48,970 nucleotides of DNA, taken from IMG/VR virus record IMGVR_UViG_3300030106_005909, positions 1 through 48,970 of that record, one strand, 5' to 3'. Below the pieces are notes generated by a model. The model saw nothing but the letters and a program-made list of their open reading frames with translations, had not been told where the DNA came from and did not search any database. Origin of the DNA: a virus. The translations under genes were made by a program, and so were the position numbers. Positions within the stretch are counted from its first letter, which is position 1. Each line of letters begins with the position of its first letter. Positions 13,760-21,693 of this stretch are shown here, piece by piece.

Positions 13760-15045
13760 GCCAACGGTGGGAAACTATACCTGTCACTCCAGAGCACACC
13801 GTCTTGGCCATGTGTTGGAAATACCCAGAGAGGGCATGGCCTATAGCCAGTGAGCATCTGAACAGCGATAGCTTCGCAGACACGCACTGCAGGATTTTGT
13901 GGGATGCAATGACAAGCTGCGTCAGGCACCATGAGCCTATCGACATAGTGAGTGTCGGCATGCGGATACCCGAGCCCGTCTTCCGGTCTATGGGAGGACC
14001 GCAGCAGGTATGGCAGTGGATGCAGTACAACACTCTGCCGTGGATTCAGGAGTCCTTTGAGCACCATCTAGGCAAGGTCGTGCAGGCAGCAAATAAACGG
14101 CGCTGCAAGGCCGCGCTGCAGCAAGCAATGCGGGCCTTGGAGAAAGACGAAGATGGCTGCATATCCCAAGTGCAAAGCATTGTTGCGGACGCCACGATGG
14201 AGTCCATCAAGACAGGGCTCGTGCCGTATCAGAAAATTGTAGCCGAGACAGCTGCTCGCCTGGAAGACATGGCAAAGGCCGGTAGACCACCGGCAATACC
14301 GCTAGGCATACGTTCATTCGACGAGCGATTTGCTTTGGTGCCAACTGAGCCAGACCTTGTGATTATCGCTGGGCGACCTGGCTGGGGTAAGTCTGCACTG
14401 AAACAGCAGATTGCAGAGGCGCACGCTAAGGACGGGCCTACGCTTATGTTTGAGCTTGAGATGGGCGCGCAGCAGTCGTGCCTTCGGATGGAAGCAGAAC
14501 GGGCGCGGCTAGCTGTTGGCTTTGAGAGAAAGCAGGATGTATCTCTGGTTCACGCTAAAAAGTTAGCACGGTCTGTCGGCTTTGCCGAGACTCTGCAGCT
14601 GTGGATGGATGATACTCCGAACCAGACTATTGAGTCGGTGACAGCGGCGGCGCTGGCCCATCAGATGAAACACGGCAAACTTAGCGGAGTGTTCGTCGAT
14701 TACATCGGCCTTATGAGACAGACAGACCGTCGATGGGACCGCCGTAGACACATCGGCCATGTCAGTCGGAACGCCAAGCTGCTGGCTAAGAAGCTGGGGT
14801 GTCCGGTGTACCTGCTTAGTCAGATGAACCGGGGCATTGAAGGTGTCGAGAGGCCTCCTCGTCTGTCCGATTTACGTGAGTCCGGTGACCTCGAGCAAGA
14901 CGCGGACACGGTTATTTTCCCGTACAGACCGAACCCTGACGATCAGGAATGCCAAATTATCGTATCTAAGTATCGACATGGACCACCGGGTTCGGTAAAA
15001 GTCGTTTGGGTGGGCCACTTTACGCGGTTTAAAGATGCAATTTGA
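13753..15045 (+). CDS. DnaB-like replicative helicase
   Basis: A 430 aa protein starting at a GTG inside the preceding gene's end. Residues 10-110 correspond to the DnaB N-terminal domain (TVLAMCWKYPERAWP, then SFADTHCRILWDAM). The RecA-like core has Walker A GRPGWGKSA (207-215), Walker B VFVDYIGLM around D316, LLSQMNRG (354-361) and LRESGDLEQDAD (374-385), all standard for hexameric 5'-3' helicases. It would unwind the fork, loaded by the upstream protein. No phage DNA polymerase or primase is seen, so host enzymes would be used. Confidence 0.92.
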   Translation: MVSQRWETIPVTPEHTVLAMCWKYPERAWPIASEHLNSDSFADTHCRILWDAMTSCVRHHEPIDIVSVGMRIPEPVFRSMGGPQQVWQWMQYNTLPWIQESFEHHLGKVVQAANKRRCKAALQQAMRALEKDEDGCISQVQSIVADATMESIKTGLVPYQKIVAETAARLEDMAKAGRPPAIPLGIRSFDERFALVPTEPDLVIIAGRPGWGKSALKQQIAEAHAKDGPTLMFELEMGAQQSCLRMEAERARLAVGFERKQDVSLVHAKKLARSVGFAETLQLWMDDTPNQTIESVTAAALAHQMKHGKLSGVFVDYIGLMRQTDRRWDRRRHIGHVSRNAKLLAKKLGCPVYLLSQMNRGIEGVERPPRLSDLRESGDLEQDADTVIFPYRPNPDDQECQIIVSKYRHGPPGSVKVVWVGHFTRFKDAI

Positions 15046-15463
15046 GTTCACAGTTCCTGGGGAGCCGGTCGCCAAGCAGCGACCAAAGGCTCGCATGGTT
15101 CGTATTGGTGGCGGCAGGATGACCGTCAAAATGCGAACGCCAAAGAAGACGCTCGACTATGAGGCTAAGGTCGCTGAGTCGTGTGCTGACATCCCTCGGT
15201 TTGAGCCTGGTCCCATACGGGTGGCAGTGGTGTTTGTTTTTGAGCGGCCAAAGCGTCTTATGCGAAAGAAAGACCCGCAAGGCAGGGTCTGGAAGACCAC
15301 CCGCAGCGACGTAGACAACTGTCTCAAAGCACTGCTCGATGGCATGGCCGGGTTGTGGTCTGACGATGCTGTGGTCTGCGATGTGCGAGCAGAAAAATAC
15401 TATGCAGCGAAAGGGGAAAAGCCTCACGCTGCGGTGATGATCGAGGCTATCAATGAAGGCTGA
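15035..15463 (+). CDS. rusA: RusA-like Holliday junction resolvase
   Basis: A 142 aa protein. It starts VPGEPVAKQRPKAR, the typical RusA opening, and carries the acidic residues of the active site in RSDVDNCLKALLDGM (D92, D94) and WSDDAVV (D110, D111). RusA dimers cut four-way junctions symmetrically, which would resolve branched replication and recombination intermediates before packaging. It overlaps both neighbours by about ten bases. Confidence 0.93.
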   Translation: MQFEFTVPGEPVAKQRPKARMVRIGGGRMTVKMRTPKKTLDYEAKVAESCADIPRFEPGPIRVAVVFVFERPKRLMRKKDPQGRVWKTTRSDVDNCLKALLDGMAGLWSDDAVVCDVRAEKYYAAKGEKPHAAVMIEAINEG

Positions 15464-15707
15464 ACTGGACCCAGAATCCATCCAGTGGATAGCCGTGTCG
15501 CTGAATGACCTTATATGGATTTGCGTTCATGACAGCCTTTACAACCACCTACGAAGCGAGGGGCTCGAGCCAACGTATCCGAACAGCCGTTCGTTTGTGA
15601 TGCCGATATGGCGAGCTTTCGATCTGCTGGCTGGTCGCGATGACTACGACTGCCGAGCGAGGGTGCAGTTGTACGGTCCTCACACGCTTGAGATGGACGA
15701 ACTTTGA
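15453..15707 (+). CDS. Small protein of the replication operon, unknown
   Basis: An 84 aa protein coupled to rusA by an 11-base overlap. It appears as one mixed domain with two helices and a Cys pair far apart. No recognised family. Its stop overlaps the TTG start of the next gene (TTGA). Confidence 0.7.
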   Translation: MKAELDPESIQWIAVSLNDLIWICVHDSLYNHLRSEGLEPTYPNSRSFVMPIWRAFDLLAGRDDYDCRARVQLYGPHTLEMDEL

Positions 15708-16084
15708 TATGTGGTCAGTGCCCAAGGGCACAGCGTAAAGGTGACTGGTTCGACCTGCTGCATAGAAAGCTGTATGTATGTGATATTACAGGGGAAACAA
15801 TGAAAGAAGACGACGACTGCATTGTTGAAAAGCCAAGCCATTATGTGCCAGAAGAAGGGGTCGAGTGCATAGACTACTTGCGGCAAGTGCTTACTCCCCA
15901 GGAGTTTCTCGGTTACTGTCGAGGCAACGTCATAAAGTATCAGCATAGAGCCAACCTGAAGGGTACGCCTGGTCTGGACCTGAAGAAGTCGGCTAATTAC
16001 GCATTGCTCGCTGCAGGTTATGACTTTCGCAAAGACCTTGTTAAAAACAGTCAAAAAAATGGTAACGTTGAAAAAACAACATAA
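15704..16084 (+). CDS. DUF3310 protein with Cys-rich N-terminus
   Basis: 126 aa if translated from the TTG at 15704. The core from about residue 42 matches DUF3310 (T7 gp1.7-like): PSHYVPEEGVECIDYL, then LTPQEFLGYCRGNVIKYQHR and LKKSANYALLAAGY. Members of this family are linked to nucleotide metabolism in phages. Residues 1-30 add CGQC and a later C that look like a small zinc-binding piece. An ATG at 15800 with GGGGAAAC before it would give only the DUF3310 part (94 aa), so the start is open. Confidence 0.82.
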   Translation: MICGQCPRAQRKGDWFDLLHRKLYVCDITGETMKEDDDCIVEKPSHYVPEEGVECIDYLRQVLTPQEFLGYCRGNVIKYQHRANLKGTPGLDLKKSANYALLAAGYDFRKDLVKNSQKNGNVEKTT

Positions 16085-16126
16085 AGTTTCGCCGCACGGT
16101 GCGGCCACACACTGGAGACTAGACAT

Positions 16127-17143
16127 ATGAATTCAGATGCTCTTGCGACACCTGCTTTGGGTGGCCGCGCTCGTGTAGTTCAATATCAAGACAGAGATGA
16201 ATGGAAGCGGAGTCGTAATACCTATATCGGCGGTAGCGAGGTTGGTGCTGTCGTTCACAGGCAAGATGATGAGTGGCCTGCTGCCGGGGTAAAGGCTGGA
16301 AGCTATGATAGCCCACTCGATGTCTACCTTAGAAAGGTTAGCCCAGACGACCAGGCAGAAGAAGATGCGGAGTCTGAGGCCAGAATGTGGCTGGGCCGAG
16401 AGCTTGAGTCATCAGTAATCGACCTTGTGAATAAGCGATGGGGCATGGGCTTTCAGGGCACGCAGCTCATAACATGCTTTGACCCAGAGAACGAAGCATT
16501 TGGATGCACTCTGGATGGGTGGTCTCCAAAGTTAGATGCCAATCTGGAGGTGAAGACGACAGGCAATAAGTGGAAGTATCCTCGCCCTGCTGATGACATA
16601 CACGAGATTATGACCGTAACCGGAGAGGACGTGGCCGATGGCAAGTTTCCCAGCAACACCTATTGGCAAGTACAGTGGGGAATGTCGATTACTGGCAGAA
16701 AGAAGTGCTACGTTGCTGTGCTCGGCGGCGGTAGCGGTGGCCTTGAACTTAATCTCTACTTGGTTCGCAGAGACGATGCTGATATCTCTCATGCTCGCAA
16801 GACTGTGGGCACCTTCTGGTCGTACCACGTAAACGGCAAGCTGCCCCCGGCGCCCCAGCTATCGCAGGACTATCGAACTGCACAGGAGCAGTGGCCTAAC
16901 GATGGAGGAGAAATGCACTGCCCACACCAGGTAGTACCCACCATGTTGAAGGCGTTACGCTTCTACGACTACTGGGCAAAGCTTGCCGATGGGCACAAGG
17001 CTCAACGAGATTTGACCAAAGCCCTGGTTCGATTCTACGGACGCGGGAAAGCTTTGCGGATTGTTGACCCAGACACAGGTTCAACGTGGACAGCAACATT
17101 CCAAAAGAACAATGCGCTCAAAGTTAGGGAGCTAAAATTATGA
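16127..17143 (+). CDS. YqaJ-type phage exonuclease
   Basis: A 338 aa protein with GGAGACTAG before the ATG. It has the lambda-exonuclease/YqaJ core: IGGSEVGAVV (34-43), LGRELESSVIDLV with E93 (89-101), CTLDGW with D130, LEVKTTG with E141 and K143, and WQVQWGMSITG. This PD-(D/E)XK nuclease would resect double-strand ends 5' to 3', giving single strands for the RecT protein encoded two genes on. The pair forms a RecE/T-like recombination system. Confidence 0.92.
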   Translation: MNSDALATPALGGRARVVQYQDRDEWKRSRNTYIGGSEVGAVVHRQDDEWPAAGVKAGSYDSPLDVYLRKVSPDDQAEEDAESEARMWLGRELESSVIDLVNKRWGMGFQGTQLITCFDPENEAFGCTLDGWSPKLDANLEVKTTGNKWKYPRPADDIHEIMTVTGEDVADGKFPSNTYWQVQWGMSITGRKKCYVAVLGGGSGGLELNLYLVRRDDADISHARKTVGTFWSYHVNGKLPPAPQLSQDYRTAQEQWPNDGGEMHCPHQVVPTMLKALRFYDYWAKLADGHKAQRDLTKALVRFYGRGKALRIVDPDTGSTWTATFQKNNALKVRELKL

Positions 17144-17355
17144 AAGCGTTGCCGTGGTGGAGCGGTGGTCCAAAGGGACAGGTGCAGCTTCGAGAGGGAG
17201 ACAGCGGATTCGAGCTGGTTGTAACCGATGATGGCGAAGATAAGTTGGCAGTGGTGCTTACCACAATAGAGCTTATGTTCCTGGGCGATGCCCTGGGAGT
17301 AATCAAAGACCGCTGGATAAACGCGATGGGAGGAGACTATGAGTTCGCTGACTAA
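17140..17355 (+). CDS. Small protein between exonuclease and RecT
   Basis: A 71 aa protein overlapping the exonuclease stop (ATGA) and the recT start (17 bases). It is beta-rich in the first half and helical in the second. Its constant company with the two recombination genes suggests an accessory role, but nothing in the sequence identifies it. Confidence 0.7.
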   Translation: MKALPWWSGGPKGQVQLREGDSGFELVVTDDGEDKLAVVLTTIELMFLGDALGVIKDRWINAMGGDYEFAD

Positions 17356-18088
17356 AATAAACCCGGTAGCAGCGGCTAAAAACCGCGATGCTTATGGGGT
17401 GATTGAGGGCCTAAAGGGACAGCTGATGGCAGCATTGCCTAAGCAGCTAGGCCCAACTAGATACGCACGGATACTGGTGACTGAGCTGCGGCGCAATCCT
17501 AAGCTTATGCAGTGCGACCCTGTCACCTTGTTGGGCTCGCTTATGCTGTCAGCACAGCTAGGGCTAGAGCCGGGCACAGGCCAGGTATATCTGCTGCCGT
17601 TCAAACGCCAGGTGCAGATGATTATCGGATATCAGGGGCTCATCAAACTAGCTAACCAGGCTGGCGTGACGATACACCCACCACGCATTGTGCGAGAGGG
17701 TGATACCTTCGATGTGGACTATGGAAACATAGACCAGCCAGTGGTTCATAAACCGGCGCTGACCGACAACCCTATGACCCATGTTTGGTGTGCGGCTACA
17801 GGGGAAAACATGATGCCGGTGGTTGAAGTAATGAGCAAGGCGCAGATCGACCTGGTGATGCGCTCGTCTCAAAGCAAAGGTAAGTTTGGCCCATGGAAGG
17901 ACCACTACGAGGAAATGGCACGCAAGACGGTAGTTCGCAGGCTGGCTAAGTTTTTGCCAAAGAGTTCCGAGATGCATACCGCAGACCGTGTTGACGGCAA
18001 CGTCGTCACCGCAGAGGACTTCGATGACACCAGCGGTGAGTGGGAGGGCGAAGTGCAGATGATAGAGGGAGAGGGAGCTAATGAATAA
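17339..18088 (+). CDS. recT: RecT-family single-strand annealing protein
   Basis: A 249 aa protein with GGAGGAGACT before the ATG. Diagnostic segments include LTELRRNPKLMQCDPVTLLGSLMLSAQLGLEPG, here about residues 49-77, QMIIGYQGLIKLA, IVREGDTFDVDYG and the C-terminal GPWKDHYEEMARKTVVRRLAKFLP. RecT coats single strands and anneals complementary ends. It works with the nuclease upstream and the SSB downstream, whose start lies in its last codons. Confidence 0.95.
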   Translation: MSSLTKINPVAAAKNRDAYGVIEGLKGQLMAALPKQLGPTRYARILVTELRRNPKLMQCDPVTLLGSLMLSAQLGLEPGTGQVYLLPFKRQVQMIIGYQGLIKLANQAGVTIHPPRIVREGDTFDVDYGNIDQPVVHKPALTDNPMTHVWCAATGENMMPVVEVMSKAQIDLVMRSSQSKGKFGPWKDHYEEMARKTVVRRLAKFLPKSSEMHTADRVDGNVVTAEDFDDTSGEWEGEVQMIEGEGANE

Positions 18089-18479
18089 GAACATTGTATT
18101 GCTGGCCGGTCGCATCGGCCAAGACCCAGAGGTGAGAGAGACGGCCAGTGGGAAGCTGGCAAAGTTCAGCCTAGCCACATCCGAGACGTGGAAGGGTCGC
18201 GACGGAGAGAAAAAAGAGAAGACACAGTGGCATAGATGCGTTGCATTTGGCCGCACGGCTGACTTTATCGCAGAGCGCATGGCGAAGGGCGCAGGCGTGT
18301 TCATCGAGGGCACCATAGAGTACGGCGAGTACACAACAAAGGATGGCGAGGTCAAAAAGACCACAGACATCAAGGTTCACCGTCTGGACGTGTGGAAGTG
18401 GCCTGACACTGCAGGCGCTGGGCCACGTCCTGCACAAGCACACAAGGCTCAGTACGCAGACGACGACATCCCATTCTGA
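18081..18479 (+). CDS. ssb: Single-stranded DNA-binding protein
   Basis: A 132 aa protein of normal OB-fold SSB length: MNKNIVLLAGRIGQDPEVR, then FSLATSETWK, WHRCVAFGRTADF, and GVFIEGTIEYGEY. The end DDDIPF is the classical interaction tip that contacts host replication and repair proteins, a hallmark shared with proteobacterial SSBs. GGGAG precedes the ATG, and the stop overlaps the next ATG (TGATG). Confidence 0.96.
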   Translation: MNKNIVLLAGRIGQDPEVRETASGKLAKFSLATSETWKGRDGEKKEKTQWHRCVAFGRTADFIAERMAKGAGVFIEGTIEYGEYTTKDGEVKKTTDIKVHRLDVWKWPDTAGAGPRPAQAHKAQYADDDIPF

Positions 18480-19288
18480 TGAATGCCAACAAGGAAGCAA
18501 AAGAGCTGTTGGGCATGACGCCTGACGCTCTTGAGGACTATATAGCAGACGAGCTTTCTGCGATTGACACTACAGGTGATCGCAAGCGAAGTGCCTACTT
18601 GGGTATGGCCCTCAGGGTACTGCGTGAGATCAAAGATGGCGGCGTGAGAGATGCTAAGGAGCTAGCCACGGCTTTTTCTAAAGTGGCTAGCGACCTAATT
18701 GAACGCGCTGCTCCGATGGTTGCTGCGACCGAAGTTGAAGCCGAAGAGTCGTTCTGGCAATCAATCGCAGAAGACGTACCTCAAAAGTCAGCGGCAGCTA
18801 AGGACCAAACGTTTCTTGGCGCAGTCGAGGCAAGGGCAAAGCATCTTGAACTGGACCCCGTAGATCATCAGGTTGCCATAAACGAAAAGGCAAAAGAGCT
18901 TGCCAAGCAAGTGCTGCAAGAGGTGCCTGGACAAGCAGCTAAACCTGTGAGGGGTGAGTCCGCACAGTCGCCGGGATACAAAAGAGAAAAGCGCAGATAC
19001 GAAAAGGCCTCTAAGTACTTCGACTGCAGGCGCAGAGGAATGAGTCGTGAGGACTCGGCTAAGCTAGCAAAGATAGCCATATCAACGGCAATGAACTACG
19101 ACCACGCCGGTCCTGCTGGGTACAGAGTTCAGCCCAGGTATGTGAACCACGAGAATATCAACATACGAATCCCTCCAATGAACACAGACAAATGGCCACC
19201 TAGAGATGTAGTTGACCGATGCATCTTAGACCGGGCAGAGGCAGAGAAAAGGCAGGCTCGTAAAACCAAGGCCAAATCTCGGTTGTAG
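18479..19288 (+). CDS. Charged helical protein after ssb, unknown
   Basis: A 269 aa protein. Mostly helical and charged, it has a basic segment around residues 160-185 (GYKREKRRYEKASKYFDCRR) and a basic end (KRQARKTKAKSRL). The stretch MSREDSAKLAKIAISTAMNY looks like a short helix-turn-helix. Translational coupling to ssb and the basic patches suggest a DNA-associated role in replication or recombination. No family is recognised. Confidence 0.75.
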   Translation: MNANKEAKELLGMTPDALEDYIADELSAIDTTGDRKRSAYLGMALRVLREIKDGGVRDAKELATAFSKVASDLIERAAPMVAATEVEAEESFWQSIAEDVPQKSAAAKDQTFLGAVEARAKHLELDPVDHQVAINEKAKELAKQVLQEVPGQAAKPVRGESAQSPGYKREKRRYEKASKYFDCRRRGMSREDSAKLAKIAISTAMNYDHAGPAGYRVQPRYVNHENINIRIPPMNTDKWPPRDVVDRCILDRAEAEKRQARKTKAKSRL

Positions 19289-19348
19289 AAACTTGCTTTG
19301 ATTGCAGGTTGAGAGTATACGGCGCGCTCTTAACAAAGGGGGCAGCAA

Positions 19349-19510
19349 ATGGATTTGTTTACTAGCACGTATTTTATCGGGATGGCCGCAACCGGAGGCG
19401 TTGTTTACGCCAGCAACCGGGCAACGGGAATGCCATGGAAGTACCTAATTACCGCCGCAGCAGGTTGGCCTGCATGGTGGATACTACTAGCACTGGGAGA
19501 CCACACATGA
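19349..19510 (+). CDS. 53-residue membrane protein
   Basis: A small protein starting behind GGGGGC. Two hydrophobic segments (about residues 7-21 and 32-49, the second KYLITAAAGWPAWWILLALG) with a short basic link give a hairpin membrane topology like that of small holins. It lies two genes before the lytic transglycosylase. A holin role is inference. The stop overlaps the next ATG (ATGA). Confidence 0.6.
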   Translation: MDLFTSTYFIGMAATGGVVYASNRATGMPWKYLITAAAGWPAWWILLALGDHT

Positions 19511-19731
19511 TTATCAAGACTACACCGAAGTTTGGAACACAAAAGATGACGACCAGCTACTGTTTCTGGCCCCGCACGGTCACCCAAAACGGAGGTCAGT
19601 CAGTGACGTACTGGCTGCACAAAACCAAAGTTCTGTACGCATATGAGCCAATAAAAAACAACGAGATGCGACGGCCCGACCAGGACCGCAGTAAAGGCCA
19701 GTGGGTTGTAAAGTCCGTGAGGCCGGTATGA
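19507..19731 (+). CDS. Small basic protein, unknown
   Basis: A 74 aa protein coupled by ATGA to the membrane gene upstream and to the transglycosylase downstream. It is basic and beta-rich. Not recognised. Confidence 0.6.
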   Translation: MIIKTTPKFGTQKMTTSYCFWPRTVTQNGGQSVTYWLHKTKVLYAYEPIKNNEMRRPDQDRSKGQWVVKSVRPV

Positions 19732-20288
19732 GTATCGCGGCAATGGCTTTGTGGCATGCAGCAATTGTGGAGTACGTGTACTCCACGCCGACAATCGCAG
19801 AGAGCGAGCGGGACAAAGCCGTCGCAACAGCCATGCATATGCTGCAAATTGAACAAGAGCTTGGGGTGCCCGACTACATGCTCGGGATGTCAGTGGCTGC
19901 TGCGTCCGTAGAGAGCGGGTTCAACGCCAACGCTAAAGGCGACCACCGATTTAGTCGCCGTGGCAAGCCAAAGGCTATCGGCGTGCTGCAGCTATGGCCA
20001 TGGGTAGAAAGATACGATGTGGATCGGAATGATGTTGATAGCTCCACGAGGTTTTGGATCAGCCATATACAACGCATCAAGGCTAAGACCGACAGGCGCT
20101 GCTATGCACGTCGCTCGAGGACTGCCTGGAGGCAGGCGTGGGTAACGGCAGTGCGCTACCCCAAGCCGGGTGGCCGTTGCCGCGAAAGACCAAAGCATTG
20201 GCGGCACTTTTTGAGGCTACGAAAGATTTACTCGCGCCTTCTGCCGACAGCAAAACCGCACCTTCCAAACTCCACCGCCGCCTCGTAA
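19728..20288 (+). CDS. SLT-type lytic transglycosylase
   Basis: A 186 aa protein. The soluble lytic transglycosylase motif is clear: SVAAASVESGFNANAKGD with catalytic Glu62, followed by AIGVLQLWPW, and a helical C-terminal part ending in a basic, Trp/Arg-rich stretch. These enzymes cut the glycan strands of peptidoglycan with anhydro-product formation. Being on the early-strand operon, it may serve cell-wall passage or lysis in addition to the late GH25 enzyme. Its last 61 bases overlap the converging gene on the other strand. Confidence 0.82.
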   Translation: MSIAAMALWHAAIVEYVYSTPTIAESERDKAVATAMHMLQIEQELGVPDYMLGMSVAAASVESGFNANAKGDHRFSRRGKPKAIGVLQLWPWVERYDVDRNDVDSSTRFWISHIQRIKAKTDRRCYARRSRTAWRQAWVTAVRYPKPGGRCRERPKHWRHFLRLRKIYSRLLPTAKPHLPNSTAAS

Positions 20289-20833
20289 GTCCAGTCAAGC
20301 GTATCGTCATGCCATATTGGGATGATGACCTCTTCGCCGTTCTGGAAGTCGGGGTTATGGCGCAAATGGACCTCGATGACCCTACCATCCACAAACTCTA
20401 AGTTGAGGGTGCCATCGTGCGCTAATCCTGATAGCCACCCCGGCGCTGAAATGGCCTCGTCTAGGGGTAGCTTAGTCCAACGCTCAAAGCGGTGCATAGG
20501 CGCGTTTCTGGGCTTGTCTCCGCGCACCACGAGTGTTGGTATCCACTGACCATGCTTGCGCTCGTAATCAACGGATATCTGGTGGTCATCATTGCCACGT
20601 AAGCACCAGAAGTAGCCAGGAGCTTCGTGGAAGTCGCCTTCCTCAAGATGCTCTGCCCAGGCACCTCTGCCCATGCCGTGAACATTCATTACGGGCCGGA
20701 TAATATACTCGCCATCCTGGGGTACAGCTTCGCCGCAGGGTCCGCATATCCACCCAGCTCGCATGCCAACTTCTAGCTTGTTGAATGTCCACCGGTCTTC
20801 GCGATGGGCAGAGCGATACGCGATGTCATCCAC
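20228..20833 (-). CDS. Late-strand protein, unknown
   Basis: A 201 aa protein, last gene of the minus-strand run, starting at a GTG that overlaps the previous stop (TAGTG). CGPCGE near residue 30 is a possible zinc pair. The rest is Trp/Asp-rich and soluble in character. The 3' end overlaps the converging transglycosylase by 61 bases, so one transcript end runs into the other. No family is recognised. Confidence 0.65.
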   Translation of the reverse strand: MDDIAYRSAHREDRWTFNKLEVGMRAGWICGPCGEAVPQDGEYIIRPVMNVHGMGRGAWAEHLEEGDFHEAPGYFWCLRGNDDHQISVDYERKHGQWIPTLVVRGDKPRNAPMHRFERWTKLPLDEAISAPGWLSGLAHDGTLNLEFVDGRVIEVHLRHNPDFQNGEEVIIPIWHDDTLDWTYEAAVEFGRCGFAVGRRRE

Positions 20834-21207
20834 TACCGTTTCTTGCCCTTGTGTAAGCCGTGTTTAGCGTACTGCTTGCCAGCCTTAGTTGCTGCCTTCT
20901 TCTTCTTGTTAGCAGCGGCTAGCTTCTTGGTGCCCTTCAAAGCAGCGATGGTCTTCTTAGGGGCGTAGACCTCACCAGTCTTGCGAGACTTTTTGCCTGA
21001 CTCGGTGCGCCACTCTTGCTTGGTCCACTTGTCGAGAGCCTTGGCAGACTTCTTTTTTGGGCCGGTGTACCCGCCGCCAGCCTTCTTGTACTCGGCTGCA
21101 AGCATTTGGCTCTTGCGAGCTGACCATTGGCCGCTCTTGCCGCCCTTGGTGCTAGCCATAATTTTCTTTTTTATCCGCTCTCTCAGAGCAGGCTTTGTGT
21201 AACCCAT
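20833..21207 (-). CDS. Lysine-rich DUF5872-like protein
   Basis: A 124 aa protein. The N-terminal 80 residues (LRERIKKKIMASTKGGKSG, QWSARKSQMLAAEYKKAGGG, then KALDKWTKQEWRTESGKK) fit the DUF5872 family found in phages and large viruses; the last 40 residues are almost pure Lys/Ala (KKLAAANKKKKAATKAGKQY), resembling a histone tail. It likely binds nucleic acid, either in the virion or in the infected cell. The family is from memory of the motif, and no function is known. Confidence 0.65.
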   Translation of the reverse strand: MGYTKPALRERIKKKIMASTKGGKSGQWSARKSQMLAAEYKKAGGGYTGPKKKSAKALDKWTKQEWRTESGKKSRKTGEVYAPKKTIAALKGTKKLAAANKKKKAATKAGKQYAKHGLHKGKKR

Positions 21208-21208
21208 C

Positions 21209-21391
21209 TTACTTACCCTTCTCCATGCGCTTCAGAATAGCAGAGAGACGCTCGTGCTGTGAGCGGTGAGCAATTACAGCGCCCTTTAGCTCTTCGATGA
21301 CCTCTTTCATTGTCTCGTGGTCTTCGTTCTTGCCTTCGCCATTCATCTTGTCTTTGAGCCGACCTCGAAGGTCGCTTGTCTTGTGTCCCAT
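21209..21391 (-). CDS. 60-residue charged helical protein
   Basis: The ATG at 21391 is chosen because GGAGAG lies just upstream; an earlier in-frame ATG at 21457 has none. The product is a single long charged helix with basic N-terminal (KTSDLRGRLKDKM) and heptad-like C-terminal halves, possibly a small coiled coil. Unknown function. Confidence 0.6.
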   Translation of the reverse strand: MGHKTSDLRGRLKDKMNGEGKNEDHETMKEVIEELKGAVIAHRSQHERLSAILKRMEKGK

Positions 21392-21404
21392 TATGCTCTC
21401 CTTG

Positions 21405-21683
21405 CTACCATTTAGTTTTGTCAGCCCAATAGGCTGCGCTTTTAGGGCCTTTCGCAATGTTCTTTGCGTGGCGATTTTTGAAGCTCTCTCGACGTCGCTT
21501 GGCTGCTGCGCTTTCGCCCTTCTTTTTTGGGCTTCCGCTCACACCCTGCTGGCCAAAGCGAATCAGCTTTACTTTATCACCGTCTTTGACGACAACTGCA
21601 TGGCTCTTGGTCTTGTGCTTAGGGGTTCTGATGGGCTTGTTCAAGCCATCAAACTCGTGTCCACCGCGCTTAATCTTTGGCAT
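21405..21683 (-). CDS. Basic protein, conserved-looking, unknown
   Basis: A 92 aa protein behind a perfect AGGAGG; the ATG at 21683 is preferred over a GTG three bases upstream. The sequence has a SHAVVVKDGDKVKLIRFGQQ core and a basic, Arg/Lys-rich C-terminus with AAYWADKTKW at the end. Text of this kind is familiar from marine phage genomes, where the role is not known. With its two neighbours it forms a set of three small basic proteins. Confidence 0.65.
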   Translation of the reverse strand: MPKIKRGGHEFDGLNKPIRTPKHKTKSHAVVVKDGDKVKLIRFGQQGVSGSPKKKGESAAAKRRRESFKNRHAKNIAKGPKSAAYWADKTKW

Positions 21684-21693
21684 CACTGGCCTC

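Noticed and set aside
17648-18373. Minus-strand open frame of 241 codons opposite recT and ssb
   Set aside because: Fully antisense to two securely identified genes.
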